NCBI GenBank assembly: GCA_022826045.1
Contig: JAJDVQ010000092.1
Location: forward strand, 1-64,000
Length of the DNA: 64,000 nucleotides
Direction: 5' to 3'
DNA from: Acidimicrobiia bacterium
Lineage (GTDB): Bacteria; Actinomycetota; Acidimicrobiia; Acidimicrobiales; Poriferisodalaceae
Part shown: in pieces, positions 7,624 to 16,284 of the stretch
Numbering within the stretch: position 1 is the stretch's first letter
Layout of the letters: every line of letters begins with the position of its first letter
Notes under the pieces: generated by a model
Told to the model about the DNA's origin: nothing
The model's database searches: none
Seen by the model: the letters and a program-made list of their open reading frames with translations, nothing else
Made by a program: the position numbers and the translations under genes

Positions 7624-8180
7624 CGGTTCAGGTCCTCCACGGTGTCGATGTCGTCGGGTGTTCCGTCGCAGGCTACCGGCGCCACGATTTCAGGCATCCG
7701 GCGCATGAGCGCCCGGGCGCCTTCGTCGCCGTCGACGGGCAGGAGCGGCCAGACCTCGCGTGCCAGCCGCACCGGATTCCCCCGCCGGCCGCCGTAGGTG
7801 CCGACGGCGATGGGGGCCGTGCTGGCGGCGACGTTCTGCCACGCCGCCGGCGTCACGAACGGCTGGTCGGCGAGCCCCACCACGATCGCGTCGTGACCGT
7901 GCTCGGCCGCCCACGACGCAGCGCAGCGAACTGACGACGCAATCCCCGATTCCCAGCGATCGTTCTCGATCACGGCGATCTCGCCGCTCGCTTCGGCCAG
8001 CACTCCCGACAGCTCCAGCGCCCCGACCACCACGGCCATCGCATCCAACGACGCCTCCTGCAACGAATCGAGCGCATGGGTGACCACGCTGCGCCCGTCG
8101 ATGGTGGCCAACAGCTTGTGCTGCGGGCCAGCGAACCGGATTCCAGCCCCCGCTGCCAGCAGCACTCCCGCCGTGGACAT
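7614..8180 (-). CDS. MocA/MobA-like molybdenum cofactor nucleotidyltransferase
   Basis: The 188-residue protein begins GVLLAAGAGIRFAGPQHKLL, a slightly divergent LAAGxGxRxG...K signature of NTP transferases. It has the Asp-bearing VVGLADQPFVT motif and a late GRRGNPVRL segment seen in the MocA/MobA family. The family attaches CMP or GMP to molybdopterin so that it can be loaded into molybdenum hydroxylases. Placement between xdhC and coxG fits maturation of a xanthine dehydrogenase / CO dehydrogenase-type enzyme. The first glycine loop has Ile-Arg-Phe where Ser-Arg-Met is more usual, so cofactor preference (CTP or GTP) is not assignable. Confidence 0.82.
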   Translation of the reverse strand: MSTAGVLLAAGAGIRFAGPQHKLLATIDGRSVVTHALDSLQEASLDAMAVVVGALELSGVLAEASGEIAVIENDRWESGIASSVRCAASWAAEHGHDAIVVGLADQPFVTPAAWQNVAASTAPIAVGTYGGRRGNPVRLAREVWPLLPVDGDEGARALMRRMPEIVAPVACDGTPDDIDTVEDLNRWS

Positions 8181-8209
8181 CGGCCGACGACCTCCGGGGC
8201 AGAGCTCGG

Positions 8210-9376
8210 CTAGTACGAGCGAGGCAGGCCGAGCACCTTCGACGACACGAAGTTCAGGACCATCTCCTGGCTGACCGGGGCGATCTTCATCAGCCGCGCC
8301 TCGCGCCAGTAGCGCTCCACGTCGTACTCCTTGGCGTAGCCGAAGCCGCCGTGGGTCTGCATGGCCCGGTCGGCGCACTCGAACGCCGCCTCCGACGCCA
8401 GGTACTTGGCCAGATTGGCCTGCTCTCCGCATCTCAGGCCGTTGTCGTAACGCCACGACGCGTCGCGCACCACCAGTTCGGCGGCATGCAGGCGGGCGTG
8501 GCTGTCGGCCAGGGGGAAGGCGATGCCCTGGTTCTGGCCGATCGGGCGGCCGAAGATCACCCGGCTCTTCGCATACTCGGCGGCGCGACGCAAGGCCACC
8601 CGGCCGATCCCCAGCGCCTCAGCCGAGATCAGGATCCGCTCGGGATTGAGGCCGTCGAGGATGTAGCGGAAGCCCTCGCCCTCCTCGCCGACGCGACGGT
8701 CTGCCGGCACGCGCAGCCCGTCATAACGAACCTCGCACGAAACCACGGCGTTGCGGCCCACCTTGGGGATCGGGGTGATGTCGACTGCTGGGTCCTGCAG
8801 GTCGACGAGCAGCAGGGTCATGCCCTGCGTGGGCCCGTCGCACAGCTCTTTGGGCGTGGTGCGCACGAGCAGCAGGCACACGTCGCAGAACGGCGCCTTG
8901 GTGGTCCACACCTTGGCGCCGGTGATCACGTACTCGTCGCCGTCACGCTCTGCCCGGGTGCGGATCGAGGTGGTGTCGGTGCCGGCATCGGGCTCGGTGA
9001 CGCCGAACGCGGCATGAATCGAGCCATCGGCGACGCCTGGCAGGATCTCGGAGGCCAGCGCCTCCGAGCCGTACTTGCGCACCGGCTCCATGCCGAAGAT
9101 CGACAGGTGGAGGGCCGAGCAGCCGTTCATGGCAGCGCCGCTGGCCGCCACCTCCTCCAGCACGATCGATGCCTCGGTGATGCCCTGGCCGCCGCCGCCG
9201 TACTCCTCCGGAATGGCGATGCCGACCCAGCCGCCCTCGGCCATGGCGTTGTAGAAGTCCCAGGGGAACTCGTGCTTCTCGTCGCGCTCGCGCCAGTACT
9301 CGTCGGGGAAGTCTGCACAGACGCGCCGCACACCCTCGCGGATCGCCTCGTGGTCCTCGTTTGTCGTGAAGTCCAT
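8210..9376 (-). CDS. Acyl-CoA dehydrogenase
   Basis: The 388-residue length is standard for the family, which oxidises acyl-CoA thioesters at alpha-beta with FAD and passes electrons to ETF. Signatures include AFGVTEPDAGTDTTSIRTRA (FAD/substrate loop) and VFG-type SRVIFGRPIGQNQGI. THGGFGYAKEYDVERYW carries the Glu in GYxxE that is the catalytic base of short/medium-chain enzymes. It lies between xdhC and mocA, an odd place for an acyl-CoA dehydrogenase, and may share their transcript (gaps of 58 and 29 bp). Substrate chain length cannot be told from sequence. Confidence 0.93.
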   Translation of the reverse strand: MDFTTNEDHEAIREGVRRVCADFPDEYWRERDEKHEFPWDFYNAMAEGGWVGIAIPEEYGGGGQGITEASIVLEEVAASGAAMNGCSALHLSIFGMEPVRKYGSEALASEILPGVADGSIHAAFGVTEPDAGTDTTSIRTRAERDGDEYVITGAKVWTTKAPFCDVCLLLVRTTPKELCDGPTQGMTLLLVDLQDPAVDITPIPKVGRNAVVSCEVRYDGLRVPADRRVGEEGEGFRYILDGLNPERILISAEALGIGRVALRRAAEYAKSRVIFGRPIGQNQGIAFPLADSHARLHAAELVVRDASWRYDNGLRCGEQANLAKYLASEAAFECADRAMQTHGGFGYAKEYDVERYWREARLMKIAPVSQEMVLNFVSSKVLGLPRSY

Positions 9377-9434
9377 TTTGCTGACGCTACCGGGCTGCCG
9401 GCGCTTGATTCTGGGTCCGGGCTGGGCTTCGGGA

Positions 9435-10256
9435 CTAGTGGATGCGGCCCTCGCCGTCTTTGAGGCGGGGTGCTTGGCGGCCGGTGTGGGAGGCGATGAT
9501 CTCGGCGACGATCGAGACCGCTGTTTCTTCGGGGGTGCGGCCGCCTATGTCGAGGCCGATGGGGGCCATGACTCGTTCTAGCTGCTCGTTTGTGACTCCG
9601 GCTTCCAGGAGGCGCTCGGTTCGCTTCTCGTGGGTAGTGCGAGAACCCATCGCGCCGAGGTAGCCGACACGGGTGGGCAGGGCGCCCACGATGGCGGGCA
9701 CGTCGAACTTGTGGTCGTGGGTGAGCACGCAGACGGCGTCGCGCGGACCCAGTTCGTCGCCGATGCGATCCAGCAGGCGATTCGGCCAGTCCACCACCAC
9801 GTCGTCGGCCATCGGGAAGCGGCGCTTCGTGGCGAAGACCTCCCGGGCGTCGCAGACGGTCACCCGGTAGCCGAGCAGCTTGGCTTGGGAGGCCAACGCC
9901 CGCGTGAAGTCGACCGCGCCGAAGATCACCATGTGGGGGCGCCGGGCGTGGCACTCCACGAACACGCTGAGGTCCATCTGGCGGGCCTCGCCGTGCCGGC
10001 CATAGTGGCGCACCTCGCTGATGCCGGCGTCCAGCATCCCCAGGGCGTCACGCTCCACCACCCGATCCAGATCGGAATCCCCCAGCGTGCCCATTGTCGG
10101 CGCATCCGGCCGCACCAGGAGTTTGGCGCCAGCCAGCGGGCGCACATCAAACACAGCGCCTGTGTCTGGGCCGTCGATGATCGTGGCGAGCGCGACGGGC
10201 TCCTCGGCCCGGATGGCGTTCCTGAACGCCTCGTAGATGCCTGCAGCCTCGTTCAC
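9435..10256 (-). CDS. XdhC/CoxI family protein, C-terminal Rossmann half
   Basis: This 273-residue protein carries the XdhC Rossmann domain: HMVIFGAVDFTRALASQAKLLGYRV (in outline), VTVCDAREVF, CVLTHDHKFDVPAI and VGYLGAMGSR. XdhC binds molybdenum cofactor, promotes its sulphuration and inserts it into xanthine dehydrogenase or CO-dehydrogenase-type enzymes. The N-terminal CxxGG-type half is encoded by a separate upstream gene, whose TGA overlaps this GTG start as GTGA. The coupling implies the two halves assemble. The C-terminal GIDIGGRTPEETAVSI-like stretch (here IGLDIGGRTPEETAVS) is normal for the family. Confidence 0.88.
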   Translation of the reverse strand: MNEAAGIYEAFRNAIRAEEPVALATIIDGPDTGAVFDVRPLAGAKLLVRPDAPTMGTLGDSDLDRVVERDALGMLDAGISEVRHYGRHGEARQMDLSVFVECHARRPHMVIFGAVDFTRALASQAKLLGYRVTVCDAREVFATKRRFPMADDVVVDWPNRLLDRIGDELGPRDAVCVLTHDHKFDVPAIVGALPTRVGYLGAMGSRTTHEKRTERLLEAGVTNEQLERVMAPIGLDIGGRTPEETAVSIVAEIIASHTGRQAPRLKDGEGRIH

Positions 10257-10570
10257 CAGTCGAGTTCCTCCACGAACAGGTGGATCGTGCCGCCGCAGGT
10301 CAGCCCGACCGCGAACGCCTCGTCGTCGCTGTAGCCGAAGGTCGTGATGCCTGAGCCGCGCCGTCCGCCCAGCAGCTCCAGGGCCTCGCCGACCACGGCG
10401 CCCTCGACACAGCCGCCCGAGACCGAGCCGGCGACTTCGCCTTCTTCGTTCACGGCCATCGCAGCGCCTGGGTCGCGTGGCCCCGAGCCTTCGATGTCCA
10501 CCACCCGCGCCACGGCCACTCGCTGGCCCGCAGCCCGCCACCGGTCGATGTCATCCAAGATCTCGTCCAT
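10253..10570 (-). CDS. XdhC/CoxI family protein, N-terminal half
   Basis: The 105-residue product has the XdhC N-terminal domain: VARVVDIEGSGPRDPGAAMAV, GSVSGGCVEGAVVGEA with the conserved SGGCVE, and a final GLTCGGTIHLFVE. These Cys-containing loops bind the molybdenum cofactor in the family. Most XdhC proteins join this to the Rossmann domain, but here it is a separate gene coupled to it by a 4-bp overlap. It lies 75 bp downstream of coxE on the same strand. Confidence 0.88.
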   Translation of the reverse strand: MDEILDDIDRWRAAGQRVAVARVVDIEGSGPRDPGAAMAVNEEGEVAGSVSGGCVEGAVVGEALELLGGRRGSGITTFGYSDDEAFAVGLTCGGTIHLFVEELDW

Positions 10571-10645
10571 GTCCCCAGTTTCCCTATTGACATTCTCGCT
10601 GTATCAGAGGTTCGTGCGTCGGGTGATCGTGCGGTTCGGCTGGTA

Positions 10646-11818
10646 TCAGGCCGCGATGGCAGCGGCCAAGTGTTCAAGCGAATCAAAGGAATGGCCTTCG
10701 ATGAACTCGTCGACATGCGGCAGCGCAGCGGCCATGCCACGAGCCAGCGGCGCGTAGCCAGGAGTGTGCTTCAGCGGGTTGACCCAGACAAGCCGGTGGG
10801 TCACCAAGTGCAGGCGAGCCATCTGCTCGGCCAGTTCGTCAGGTGCGCCGCGGTCCCAGCCGTCCGAGCAGATCACCACGATGGCCCCGCGTGCGTGGCC
10901 CCGCACTCCCCAGCGATCGTTGAACTCGTGCAGCGTCGCGCCCAGCCGGGTGCCGCCGGACCAGTCCTGCACAGAGTCAGCAGCGGCCGCCAAGCCGGCG
11001 TCGGGATCACGGGATGACAGCTCGCGGGTGACCCGGGTGAGCCGGGTGCCGATCGTGAACGCCTCCACCCGGGTGCGGCCGATCACCGCGGCGTGGGCGA
11101 ACCGCACCAGCGCCCGGGCGTAGGGCTCCATGGAGCCTGACACGTCGAGCAGCAGCACCAAGCGACGCGGCTTGCGGTCGCCCACCAAGAACTCGCGCCG
11201 GATGGCCTCGCCGCCCGTTCTCAAAGCACGCCGAATGGTGCGACGCAGGTCAGGCCGCCGAGAGGTGCGCTTGGCCCGCACGGCGCGCCGCGAGCGCCGG
11301 GTGACCGCCTGGAAGCGCAGCCCGCCCATCAGCGCATGCATCTCAGACAGCTCGCCGTCGCTGCAATCGGCGAAGTCCTTGTGGCGCAGCGTCTCCACGT
11401 CGCTGTAGCGGACCCGCAGCGTCGGGCCGGTGTCGGGCGCCCCTTCGTCAGCCGGAGGCGCTGCGCCGCTCTCGTCGTCGGTGTCGGTGGCCAGCGTCAC
11501 CGAGATCGGCGGCAGCTCCACGACCGTCCCGCTGGACTCGCGCCCTTCCCAGAACACGGCGAACGCACGGTCGTAGACGCTGATGTCGGCCGGGCTGCCC
11601 ACCAGCGTCGCCCGGCCCGCCCAGTACACGTCCTCACGGCCCCCAACCCCCAGCAGACGCAGCGCTTCAGTGAAGGCCATCACCCGGCGGATCGTGACCA
11701 CCAGGCCTGCCCCACGGAGGACCGATGAGAAGGCCGAGGCCAAGCGCTCAGGTTCGTTGACGTGGCCGTCATGCGTCGGCGTGGGAGCACCGTGGTCGGT
11801 GCCGGTGGCGCCACTCAT
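10646..11818 (-). CDS. coxE: CoxE-like von Willebrand factor A domain protein
   Basis: The 390-residue protein contains a VWA domain with the metal-ion site DVSGSM near residue 225 and the later GGTRLG and CSDGWDRG loops. It is preceded by a basic linker (RRSRRAVRAKRTSRR) and an N-terminal helical region. CoxE works with the MoxR-type ATPase CoxD, and in carboxydotrophs the pair helps build the active-site Cu-S-Mo cluster of CO dehydrogenase. It follows coxD by 78 bp on the same strand, the standard order. A general chaperone role for another molybdenum hydroxylase is equally compatible. Confidence 0.9.
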   Translation of the reverse strand: MSGATGTDHGAPTPTHDGHVNEPERLASAFSSVLRGAGLVVTIRRVMAFTEALRLLGVGGREDVYWAGRATLVGSPADISVYDRAFAVFWEGRESSGTVVELPPISVTLATDTDDESGAAPPADEGAPDTGPTLRVRYSDVETLRHKDFADCSDGELSEMHALMGGLRFQAVTRRSRRAVRAKRTSRRPDLRRTIRRALRTGGEAIRREFLVGDRKPRRLVLLLDVSGSMEPYARALVRFAHAAVIGRTRVEAFTIGTRLTRVTRELSSRDPDAGLAAAADSVQDWSGGTRLGATLHEFNDRWGVRGHARGAIVVICSDGWDRGAPDELAEQMARLHLVTHRLVWVNPLKHTPGYAPLARGMAAALPHVDEFIEGHSFDSLEHLAAAIAA

Positions 11819-11896
11819 GGCGTCCCGCTCTTGTTCCCTGTGCTGATGCGATTGGGCTCACGGGCCGCTCGGGCCCGGGGCTCAGCCACGCGGCTC

Positions 11897-12802
11897 TCAG
11901 GCCTCGGCGACGGCGGCCATGATCATCTCCATCCCGACCGACGTGACGCGTTGCTGATCCTCGCGATACTTCAGCACCGTTCCCAGCGTGGCTTCAAGCA
12001 TGGGGGTGTCGAGCTCGGCCGCACCGAGACGCCCCAACGCCGTGGCCCAGTCGATGGTTTCGGCCACGCCCGGGGGCTTGTAGAGCCGCATCTCGCGCAT
12101 CACCGACACAGCAGAGGCCACTTGCCGAGCGAGCGCGCCGTCCACGTCGGGCAGCTTGAGCTTGACGATCTCGACCTCACGGTCGACCGACGGGTGCGAG
12201 ACCCAGTGGTACAGGCAGCGGCGCTTGAGCGCATCGTGCACATCGCGGGTCCGGTTGGAGGTGACCACCACGAGCGGCGGCCGGGCCGCCGTGATCGTGC
12301 CCAGCTCGGGCACGGTGACCGTGAAGTCGGACAGCACCTCGAGCAGGAACGCCTCGAACTCGTCATCCGCGCGGTCCACCTCGTCGATGAGCAGCACTGC
12401 CGGCGTGGCGTCGTCGTGGTCGATGGCCCGCAGCAGCGGCCGGCGGATCAGGAAGCGTTCCGAATACAGCTCGTCCTCGATGGCCTCGGCATCGGCCGCA
12501 GCGCGTCCCGCAGCCTCAGCAGTGCGCAGGTGGAGGAGCTGGCGGGTGTAGTCCCATTCGTAGAGCGCCTGGGCGGCGTCGATACCCTCGTAGCACTGCA
12601 GGCGGATGAACTCCCCGCCGATCCAGGCCGCAAGCACCTTGGCCAACTCGGTCTTGCCCACGCCCGCATCGCCCTCGAGGAACAGCGGCCGACCCATCGT
12701 CACCGAGAGGTACACCACCGTCGACAGCCCCTCGTCGGGCAGGTAGCCGTGCTCGGTCAGCGCCGCCGAGACATCAGCAGTAGTGCCGGGCGCTGTGAAC
12801 AC
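11897..12802 (-). CDS. coxD: CoxD-like MoxR family AAA+ ATPase
   Basis: The MoxR-type AAA+ ATPase has Walker A GDAGVGKTELAK, Walker B VLLIDEVDRAD and sensor-1 VVVTSNRTRDVHDAL, the expected order. I chose the GTG at 12802, giving 301 residues, because it starts just after the TPR gene stop; an ATG at 12883 would overlap that gene by 56 bp. MoxR ATPases partner with VWA proteins, here CoxE, to remodel or load metals into oxidoreductases. It begins the coxD-coxE-xdhC block, all on the minus strand. Confidence 0.9.
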   Translation of the reverse strand: MFTAPGTTADVSAALTEHGYLPDEGLSTVVYLSVTMGRPLFLEGDAGVGKTELAKVLAAWIGGEFIRLQCYEGIDAAQALYEWDYTRQLLHLRTAEAAGRAAADAEAIEDELYSERFLIRRPLLRAIDHDDATPAVLLIDEVDRADDEFEAFLLEVLSDFTVTVPELGTITAARPPLVVVTSNRTRDVHDALKRRCLYHWVSHPSVDREVEIVKLKLPDVDGALARQVASAVSVMREMRLYKPPGVAETIDWATALGRLGAAELDTPMLEATLGTVLKYREDQQRVTSVGMEMIMAAVAEA

Positions 12803-12827
12803 AGCGGTCAAGGCTACGGCTTGGCGT

Positions 12828-14501
12828 TCATCCGGACGCAGTGGATTCCGACCGGCAGAAGCAGGACGCAGTGATGGGCACATCTGCCCGTGCGATGGCG
12901 AGATCGAGGCGCTGGCGGATCAGGGGTTCCTCCACCGTCTCCCCCCGCCGCACGAGGCACTCGTGCAGCCCGTGCAGGCTCCAGACGTTGTCGGGATGCT
13001 GGCAGGGCCGGCGCAGCTGGTCGTCCAGGCCCAAGTCGGCCCGGTACAGCGCCTCGGCCTCGTCGAACTGGCCCTGTTCCGACAGCAACGCGGCCAGTGC
13101 ATGGCGTGTCGGCTGCATCCAGCCCCAGGGCTCGTCATACGGCAGGTTGTCGTCGAGCTCCACCGCATGGCGAAGATGGTCGAAGGCGACATCGAAGTTG
13201 CCGCAGCGGTACTCCACCTCACCGTTCAGCATGGCCTCGGCCACGGCCAGGATGTCGAGGCCGGTGTTGTTGAACAGCGTGCGGCTGGGCAGCACCTGGG
13301 CCTTGGCGGCCAGGAATGCCTCGCGTTCAGCCAGAGCGTCGTCAACCCGGCTCAGCGAGGCGTAGGCAACGGTGCGTGCGTAGCGCATCATGGCGGTAGT
13401 GACGCAATAGAACTGCTGGTCGAAGGGCAGGTGCTGGTCGAGGATCTCGTGCCACTTGCCGAAGCGCACGAACACGTGCTGCTTGACCGCCACGAACCCT
13501 TCCAGCCAGTCGGCCATGGGCGGCGAGCCGGTTCGCAGCAGTTCCTCGGGCAGCGTGCGGTTCATCTCTTCGGCAGCCGCGAGGGCGGGGGCGTACTGGC
13601 CGGCCAGCATCGCGCCGTACACCTTGAAGTGATAGTCGTGGCAGCGGTAGGCGGAATAGAAGTTCATGGGACCCTTGAGGTCCAGGTACTTCCGATCGGC
13701 CGCGATGGCGGCCGAGTTGCGTGTGACGACGTTGTGGTAGTGGCCGCACAGCACGTCGATATGGGTCGGCATATGCACCAGGTGGCCTGCGTCGGGCGCC
13801 AGGTCGACCAGCCGGTCGCCGGCGGCAAGTGCCCGTTCGGGATGCGGCGACATCTCCATGAGATGGATGTACATGTGCAGCAAGCCCAGGTGGCTGTTGG
13901 CGCCCTCGGAGTCGAGCGTCTCGAAGGCAGTCTCGAGCACATCAACTGCTTCGGGCGTGCTCGCGCCCTCCGCAGGCTCGCCCGTGACCAAGTCCCACAG
14001 TTCCCAGGGGGTGCGGTTCATGATCGCCTCGGCGAACAGGGAGCAGACATCCAGGTGGTCGCGGTAGGACCGGTATACCTCGCGCATCGCGTCTGCGTAG
14101 GCGTCGTTCCATCGTGCAAAGTCGTCTTCGGCGGGTGCTTCGGGGTGCGACGGGTAGCGGTGCGCCAGCGCAGCGATCAGCGCTCGTTCGAGATCGCCGG
14201 TGCCTGCGGAGGCAGACGCGGCTGCCGCAACCTCGGTCCGCGCCCGGTCCAGCGAGGTGCGCAGATCGTCCTCGTCGAACTCTTGCCACGGTTTGTTGTA
14301 GTTCGGCCCGATGGCGTACGCGATGCCCCAGTGCGCCATGGCGAAGCTGACGTCGTGCAGCAGTGCGCGCTCGAAACAGGCAATCGCCTCTTCGTGATGG
14401 AAGCCGTAGCACCACGCCATGCCGCGATCGAACCAGAGCTGGGCTTCGGCGTCGGCAGTCGTGACCGGCCATCGGTACGAGCCCAGATCGAAGTACGCCA
14501 T
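12828..14501 (-). CDS. Tetratricopeptide-repeat protein
   Basis: This 557-residue protein (from the ATG at 14501) belongs to a TPR family that opens with YFDLGSY and an FDRGMAWCYGFHHEEA repeat. It includes AMAHWGIAYAIGPNYNKPW and His-rich HMYIHLMEMS and HMPTHI segments. Repeats run through the whole length, with a final pair near FDVAFDHLRHAVE and FDEAEALYRADL. No signal peptide is seen, so it is probably cytoplasmic; function is unknown. An ATG at 14585 would add 28 residues but sits inside a 17-bp palindrome and lacks family resemblance. The gene lies between the sugar ATPase gene and coxD on the same strand. Confidence 0.8.
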   Translation of the reverse strand: MAYFDLGSYRWPVTTADAEAQLWFDRGMAWCYGFHHEEAIACFERALLHDVSFAMAHWGIAYAIGPNYNKPWQEFDEDDLRTSLDRARTEVAAAASASAGTGDLERALIAALAHRYPSHPEAPAEDDFARWNDAYADAMREVYRSYRDHLDVCSLFAEAIMNRTPWELWDLVTGEPAEGASTPEAVDVLETAFETLDSEGANSHLGLLHMYIHLMEMSPHPERALAAGDRLVDLAPDAGHLVHMPTHIDVLCGHYHNVVTRNSAAIAADRKYLDLKGPMNFYSAYRCHDYHFKVYGAMLAGQYAPALAAAEEMNRTLPEELLRTGSPPMADWLEGFVAVKQHVFVRFGKWHEILDQHLPFDQQFYCVTTAMMRYARTVAYASLSRVDDALAEREAFLAAKAQVLPSRTLFNNTGLDILAVAEAMLNGEVEYRCGNFDVAFDHLRHAVELDDNLPYDEPWGWMQPTRHALAALLSEQGQFDEAEALYRADLGLDDQLRRPCQHPDNVWSLHGLHECLVRRGETVEEPLIRQRLDLAIARADVPITASCFCRSESTASG

Positions 14502-14576
14502 CGCGGTGTTCCGAATCCCCCTGGCCGTCTGGCTGCTCCCCAATTGCCCAGTATCTCTCACGAATTCAGCAAGAGA

Positions 14577-14593
14577 CATGAACATTGTTCATG
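14577..14593. promoter_or_regulatory. 17-bp perfect palindrome upstream of the TPR gene
   Basis: CATGAACA (14577-14584), one central T, and TGTTCATG (14586-14593) form a perfect palindrome in AT-rich DNA between the ABC ATPase stop and the TPR start. On the minus strand it directly follows TTGATT (14594-14599), which resembles a -35 hexamer, so the dyad would fill the spacer. No convincing -10 element is seen. It is typical in size of a dimeric regulator site, but the regulator is unknown. It differs from the repeats upstream of the GH4 gene. Confidence 0.45.
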
Positions 14594-14639
14594 AATCAAT
14601 TGCGGCCAGCTTCACGGATCGGCAGAACCGACCGGGCGG

Positions 14640-15806
14640 TCACGAACGAATGACCTCGCCCGTGGCCTTGTCGAAGAAGTGCATCGCCGACACGTCGACG
14701 GCGACCTCCATCCGCTCGCCCACACGCGCATCGCTCTGTTGAGCGAACCGGCCCAAGAACGCGCTGCCGAGGCCTTCGGAGTCGTCTGTGTCGGCGGTCG
14801 GTCCGCCGATCTCCACCCGCTGCACGCCGATGTCGAGGTGGGCCACGATTTCCGAGCCGAGCTCCTCGAGCAGCTGCACGTTCGCGGCGATTCGCTGGCC
14901 CAGGTCCGGCGCCAGAGCAGCGTCATAGACGTCGTCCGGGCGGATGCCGCAGACCAGCCGTTCTCCTTGGTGAGCGCGCAGAGCAGGACAGTCATCGAGG
15001 AACGACAAGGGCAGCTCGACTTGTTGGTCGCCCATCTCGACATATACGCCGGCGTCGCCGACAGTGATCGTCGACTCGAAGAGGTTCATCGCCGGCGAAC
15101 CGACAAAGCCGGCGACGAACATGTTCGCCGGCCTGCGATAGAGCACCGAGGGCTTGTCGACCTGCTGCAGCACCCCACCGTTCAGCACAGCTACCCGATC
15201 GCCCATGGTCATCGCCTCGACCTGATCGTGCGTGACGTAGATGGTGGTGACTCCCAGGTCCTGCTGGATGCGCGAGATCTCGCTGCGCATGTAGACGCGG
15301 AGCTTGGCATCGAGATTCGACAGCGGCTCGTCCATCAGGAACACCGCCGGCTCACGCACGATCGCTCGGCCCATGGCAACTCTTTGGCGCTGCCCGCCGG
15401 ACAAAGCGGCCGGCTTGCGGTCAAGAAACTCGGTGAGATGCAACACCTCGGCGGTTCGCTCCAAACGCCGGTCCATCTCCGACTTGCCGACCTTGGCGAG
15501 CTTGAGCGGGTAGGCGATGTTCTTGCGCACCGTGAGATGCGGGTACAGCGCATAGTTCTGGAAGACCATGGCTATGTCCCTGTCTCGGGGATGCACCTTG
15601 GTCATTTCGGCGTCCCCGATGCGCAGCGTGCCGCTGGAGATCTCTTCGAGTCCAGCAACCATGCGCAACGCAGTCGACTTGCCGCATCCCGACGGACCGA
15701 CGAATACAACGAACTCGCCGTCGGAGATGCTCAAGCTCATGGCGTTCACTGCCGTGACGCCTCCGGGGTACACCTTGGTCAGCTCTTCGAGCTCAACTGT
15801 CGCCAT
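14640..15806 (-). CDS. MsmX/UgpC/MalK-type sugar ABC transporter ATPase
   Basis: The 388-residue protein has Walker [11 protein letters not shown]-loop QNYALYPHL, signature [15 protein letters not shown], Walker [17 protein letters not shown] and switch [12 protein letters not shown]-terminal TOBE/OB-like domain of about 140 residues follows, as in ATPases energising carbohydrate importers. It probably serves the permeases and binding protein 3-7 kb upstream on the same strand. DUF4870 and CRTAC1 genes lie between, all coupled by short overlaps. Its ATG at 15806 overlaps the DUF4870 gene by 14 bp. Confidence 0.93.
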   Translation of the reverse strand: MATVELEELTKVYPGGVTAVNAMSLSISDGEFVVFVGPSGCGKSTALRMVAGLEEISSGTLRIGDAEMTKVHPRDRDIAMVFQNYALYPHLTVRKNIAYPLKLAKVGKSEMDRRLERTAEVLHLTEFLDRKPAALSGGQRQRVAMGRAIVREPAVFLMDEPLSNLDAKLRVYMRSEISRIQQDLGVTTIYVTHDQVEAMTMGDRVAVLNGGVLQQVDKPSVLYRRPANMFVAGFVGSPAMNLFESTITVGDAGVYVEMGDQQVELPLSFLDDCPALRAHQGERLVCGIRPDDVYDAALAPDLGQRIAANVQLLEELGSEIVAHLDIGVQRVEIGGPTADTDDSEGLGSAFLGRFAQQSDARVGERMEVAVDVSAMHFFDKATGEVIRS

Positions 15807-16284
15807 CGGAATCCTCCTCTGTCGTTTCCTGTGGGTCGCCTCGCTCGCACCAGCGTGCGAAAGGGATGACCCACGGCGGGGAGAACAACTCCCCGTACCT
15901 GGCCCGATTCGCGGCGATCGCGATCATCAGCAGCCAGTTCAGCCACAGCAATGCGAGCAGCAGCGCGCCGACAGGCACCAGAACGCCAGCCGGCTCAAAA
16001 CGAGCTCCCACTCCCAGCAGTCCCCACAAGGCCAAGGCCACCAGCGCAACCGAAGCATTGAAGTCGACCGCTCGCTGTCGATGGCTCCGACCGACGTCCC
16101 GTCCTCGAGCCAGCAGCCCGCCAAGCAACAGCGGTCCGAGCACCAATGCCGGGGCCGCCCACACGGCAGGCCGACCGATCAACGCCACCGTCATCGCCGC
16201 CGGTGCCAGCGGTGTCAGGTGCACGGCCGCGTCTCGGCGGCGCCCACCTCGCGTACCTGGCTGGACGAGGTACTCGGGACTCAT
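15793..16284 (-). CDS. DUF4870-like small membrane protein
   Basis: The 163-residue product has three or four hydrophobic segments, at about residues 20-35, 40-60, 78-95 and 103-122. It also has the [15 protein letters not shown] pattern typical of DUF4870 membrane proteins, where a charged loop precedes an Asn/Phe-containing helix. The C-terminus is acidic. Function is unknown. It starts by ATGA overlap with the end of the CRTAC1 gene and itself overlaps the ATPase start, so it belongs to the sugar transport transcript by position. Confidence 0.6.
   Translation of the reverse strand: MSPEYLVQPGTRGGRRRDAAVHLTPLAPAAMTVALIGRPAVWAAPALVLGPLLLGGLLARGRDVGRSHRQRAVDFNASVALVALALWGLLGVGARFEPAGVLVPVGALLLALLWLNWLLMIAIAANRARYGELFSPPWVIPFARWCERGDPQETTEEDSDGDS

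Noticed and set aside
12783..14594. 603-codon open frame on the plus strand
   Set aside because: It is antisense to the TPR gene, and the minus-strand product has clear repeats and family motifs.
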